DNA of 64,000 bases from Aspidiotus rigidus. Lineage: Eukaryota; Arthropoda; Insecta; Hemiptera; Diaspididae. The notes under the pieces were generated by a model. That model was given only the letters and a program-made list of their open reading frames with translations. It was not told the origin of the DNA and made no database searches. Numbering within the stretch: the stretch's first letter is position 1; every line of letters begins with the position of its first letter. Where the stretch lies: the NCBI GenBank assembly GCA_035079385.1, contig JAVHKY010000027.1:1798001-1862000 (forward strand), in the 5' to 3' direction. Position numbers and translations under genes: made by a program. Shown piece by piece: positions 61,084 through 64,000 of this stretch.

Positions 61084-63251
61084 GAATATTATGATGTATA
61101 GGAAAATTATAAAAAATCAGCCTGCTCTAGAGGACGATGAAATTTATTACAGCTAAAACTTTTTGATTTTCGGAATTATCAAAAGATTATAAAGAAATTT
61201 TAAAAAAGAAGAAAATGATTATAATATTAATGTGGTATGTAAATAATAAATAATTTTTATGGTAATTTGTTCGTAAGAGAACAATGATTTCCAATGAAAT
61301 TGATGTAAAATAATTAATTTATATTAAGGCCAGCTTGCTGCGTTATGCGCGCGCAATTAAAATGTGATGTACGCATAATAATACAGTTGAAAAAGAAAGA
61401 AAAAGGAACGGGAGAAAATAACGAAAAATGAAAGAACAAACGAAAATAAATTATAGACAAAACACATCGAATATCTACAAATTACATTGATAATGATAAT
61501 TCACGGTAAGTCAATAATATTAAGATTAAAGTAGGTAATCAAAACAAGTACCTAATTTCATCATTCTACGCACATAATCTAAAAATTTACCAATCTAATG
61601 AAATAACATAGGTAGGTAGTTGAAACATTGATTGATTTCATTACAGTTTGGTGCTGTATTGTTTAAATATTGAGCATTATTCGAACACGATTTTTTTTTT
61701 TTAATTTGAATTGACGAATGATGATAATCAAGCTGTTTATGTAGGTATAGGCTCAGATAATTACGTTTCAATTCATTTTCTCTTAATTATAATTCGTTAA
61801 ATGCTCAATTTTCGATGGAAATACTCGTAAAACGAGCCTGCAGAGAGCAGTCATAAAAATAACGAGCATTATAATATTAAAATTTCGACGCTGCCAGACG
61901 ATGAGATAGGCAGTTTTACGCGCTCATCCAATGGAATTTGGTAGATTTGGATTACCTATTTACAGTTTGCAATTCACGAGCACGTAAAAAAATACCCTTA
62001 ACCCTAATCGATTTGTTAGCACAAAATTCAACTTCTCGATGATGACTTAGATTAGCGACGACCAAATACAAATCGCGAAAATAAGAATTACATAGTACGG
62101 TACGAAGAGAGTTGTGTAGAATAAGGGAAGAACTATTTTGCACAGCACGATACATAATTTAGCGACGAAAAATGATATAGTACACATTGCTAACAGTTCC
62201 AAGTGATAGTTCACATCACTAGGCATATCTTTCAATATTGATGTTTTTTAAGTACGTACGTAGGAAGTTTACAAACATAGTCAATACGAACACTCTAAGA
62301 CGTGAAAAAGAAGAATTATTACGTAATAAATCTAACTAAAAACAGTAGAAGTGGAATAATCATTTTTGTGCTCGCTTCCTTTTCAAAAGCCAGTTCTACC
62401 AACGTCAGAATCGACGGTGAATGTTCTTCATCCAATGCCAAACACGTAAGTAAAGAAAAACCGACATCGTTATGTATCACCTGATTCGAAATTGGTTAAA
62501 CTGTTCTTAAACTTCATTCGTTGAAGACGAAAAAAAATAAAGAAAGAAAGAAAAAAAGAAGAGGAAAAAAATGGAGATCACAAAAAGGGTATACACAGAG
62601 TAAGCGTATTTTCTACGAGTGAAAATAAAACTATACAGTTTAATAGACTATATAGCCGCACTGCAAAATGAATACCATAGTAAGAAATTGGGAACAGTAT
62701 TTAAATGAAACGAATAAAAAGAGTCTAAAAGGAATAAATATATAGATATTTTTTTTTTATAAAATGAACATTCTCATCTTCGATAACGATGAAGTAAAAT
62801 CGCTCAAAGAGATACTCGTAGTTACATAAGTATAATTAGTATTGGCAATGATTATTACTTTATTTGAAGGGTTTCAAAATCATACTGTATACTGCACTTA
62901 CGTTAAAGTTCTTCCTCAATATCACCGTTAAAATTTTTTCTTCTTCGTAGGTATAGGTTTGTTTTGGTAATGTATACAGTAAAATTTTTCGGTATATCAC
63001 ATTCGTAATATCTTTATTACAAAAATAAAATTGAGGTAACAAAAAGAAAAAAAAAGTAATTAATTTTTTTAAAAAATCGAAATATATACATGAGTTATCG
63101 TTTTTACGTATATAGCAGTAGTACACATGTAGGAAACGACAACAATAACCCGAGCGTTTTATTCAACGTCGCAATTTTTGACTAGCTACATTATCATTCG
63201 ATCGAATCAGACAGACCACTTGTTGGAATTGTCGTCTGTAAATTCCCAATA
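59746..63251. other. BTB-Kelch 3'UTR and intergenic DNA
   Basis: The 3'UTR probably ends near ATTAAA at 59,979. Beyond this the DNA is AT-rich, with an A-run near 61,053-61,076 and no exon. A minus-strand frame at 62,047-62,235 codes a hydrophobic peptide, but nothing supports it as a gene. The minus-strand 3'UTR of the next gene begins at 63,251; TTTATT near 63,157 gives it an AATAAA signal. Confidence 0.4.
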
Positions 63252-63376
63252 TCACCAAGCGTCCGTATAACGAACGTCCAACTCATTCAAATGGGGTAGT
63301 TTTACTCGTAGCTCTTCGAGCATTTGTGCTGAAAGTTTTGTGCTATTGAGATTCAACCACCTCAAATTCGTCATAT
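63252..63376 (-). CDS. last exon of a leucine-rich-repeat protein (CMIP-like?)
   Basis: The minus strand has an acceptor TTCCGCAG at 63,384-63,377, then two bases completing a codon, then MTNLRWLNLNSTKLSAQMLE, ELRVKLPHLNELDVRYTDAW and a stop. The L-x-x-L-x-L-x-x-T pattern twice over is a leucine-rich repeat end. The closing ELDVRYTDAW reminds me of the C-terminus of C-Maf-inducing protein, but that is memory only. The remaining exons lie beyond the right edge. Confidence 0.5.
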
Positions 63377-64000
63377 CTGCGGAAGAGGAAAAATGGTATT
63401 AGAATACGGTTTCGAAGATGTATCAGGCTTCAATTTTTTCAACTACATATAAGTATAAGAGCTGGTATAAGAGGTGAGAAAACTGGACGCGAGGGTGTGT
63501 ACGTATACCTCCTTATCAACTACCCACTCGGGAATCAGGCGATGTTGCTACGAATATTTTGGCAAGAAAACTCGAGAATTTCTTTCCTAGATGAAATCTG
63601 AAGTGCTGTGCGAGAGTTTTACCTACCTAATACTAGTTCAACAAGGTTGAAAATATTCGAGAAAGGAGGAACGGGTAGAGAGTTGGATTAGTGAATTCTT
63701 CAAGAATTGGATTACATATTGAATTTTTCTATTCTCCTTGCCCTCTTTGTCTTTCTGACCCCCAATAGGTTTTCAATATCATATTCATTTTTCTTCTCAC
63801 TTACTTTTATATTTTGTGAAGAGGCTGCGGGAGTGTACAGCCCTGACTCCCAATTTATAAAACTTTGAACAAAGATCAAACTTCTGTTTATAGATAGTCG
63901 ATGACCGAAAGCTCTCGTGTTTCAGTGTATATAAATATACATATATATATATATATGTTTGCGCTAAATCTGCCGTAGCGCGAATACGCAAAACGTTGGA
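63377..64000 (-). other. intron of the leucine-rich-repeat gene
   Basis: Runs from the acceptor to the window edge. It contains a (TA)n stretch near 63,938-63,955 and no further exon that I can recognise. Confidence 0.45.

Noticed and set aside
62047..62235. Small hydrophobic minus-strand peptide
   Set aside because: Length and composition are expected by chance in T-rich DNA; no signals around it.
1..64000. CRISPR arrays, bacterial operons, plasmid or phage features, riboswitches
   Set aside because: The repeats seen are dispersed transposon-type or simple repeats; introns and tRNA type show a eukaryotic nuclear sequence.

Overview
The window looks like one contig of an insect nuclear genome, probably a hemipteran. 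The supporting signs are AT-rich DNA with GT-AG introns, cytosolic tRNA genes with Pol III T-runs, several families of non-LTR, Penelope-like and foldback DNA elements, and animal genes with insect-like forms (M-spondin-like, stathmin-like, Siva-like). The order is inference from overall texture, including many short TAGG/CCTA runs; no sequence in the window fixes the species. Nothing bacterial, no CRISPR array and no virus was seen.

Left third (1-33,690). A decayed jockey-type retrotransposon lies at about 560-3,128. The rest is mostly non-coding DNA with short mobile elements: a foldback element at 6.9-7.6 kb, a truncated palindromic element at 7.8 kb, a Penelope-like GIY-YIG fragment at 12.9-13.3 kb with inverted duplications behind it, an element with clustered subterminal repeats at 14.9-15.5 kb, and perfect-TIR elements near 23.3 and 24.8 kb. 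The one confident gene is on the minus strand: the first coding exon (20,403-20,625) of a spondin-domain secreted protein, closest in memory to M-spondin. Its downstream exons were not found, so most of 1-20,402 is probably its first large intron.

Middle (33,690-45,725). Three minus-strand tRNA genes (two Leu-UAA, one Lys-UUU) precede a divergent pair of housekeeping genes with unbroken coding regions: mitochondrial ribosomal protein L28 (minus) and the nine-membrane-span protein TM9SF3 (plus). They share a promoter region of about 1.1 kb. A stathmin-like gene (minus, three coding exons recognised, 3' end not found) follows in convergent orientation to TM9SF3.

Right (45,726-64,000). Diverged copies of a minus-strand non-LTR element fill 46-49.5 kb. 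Then come a terminal exon of an unknown gene (50.7 kb), a basic gene with TPRK repeats whose C-terminus resembles MTBP/Treslin replication-origin factors (51.6-54.5 kb), a minus-strand Siva-like apoptosis gene (55.7-56.3 kb), and a BTB-BACK-Kelch gene (56.4/57.3-59.7 kb) head to head with it. The far right holds the last exon of a minus-strand leucine-rich-repeat protein.

The genes do not form one pathway. The recurring themes are shared divergent promoters and repeated insertion of short palindromic DNA transposons into introns and gene ends.
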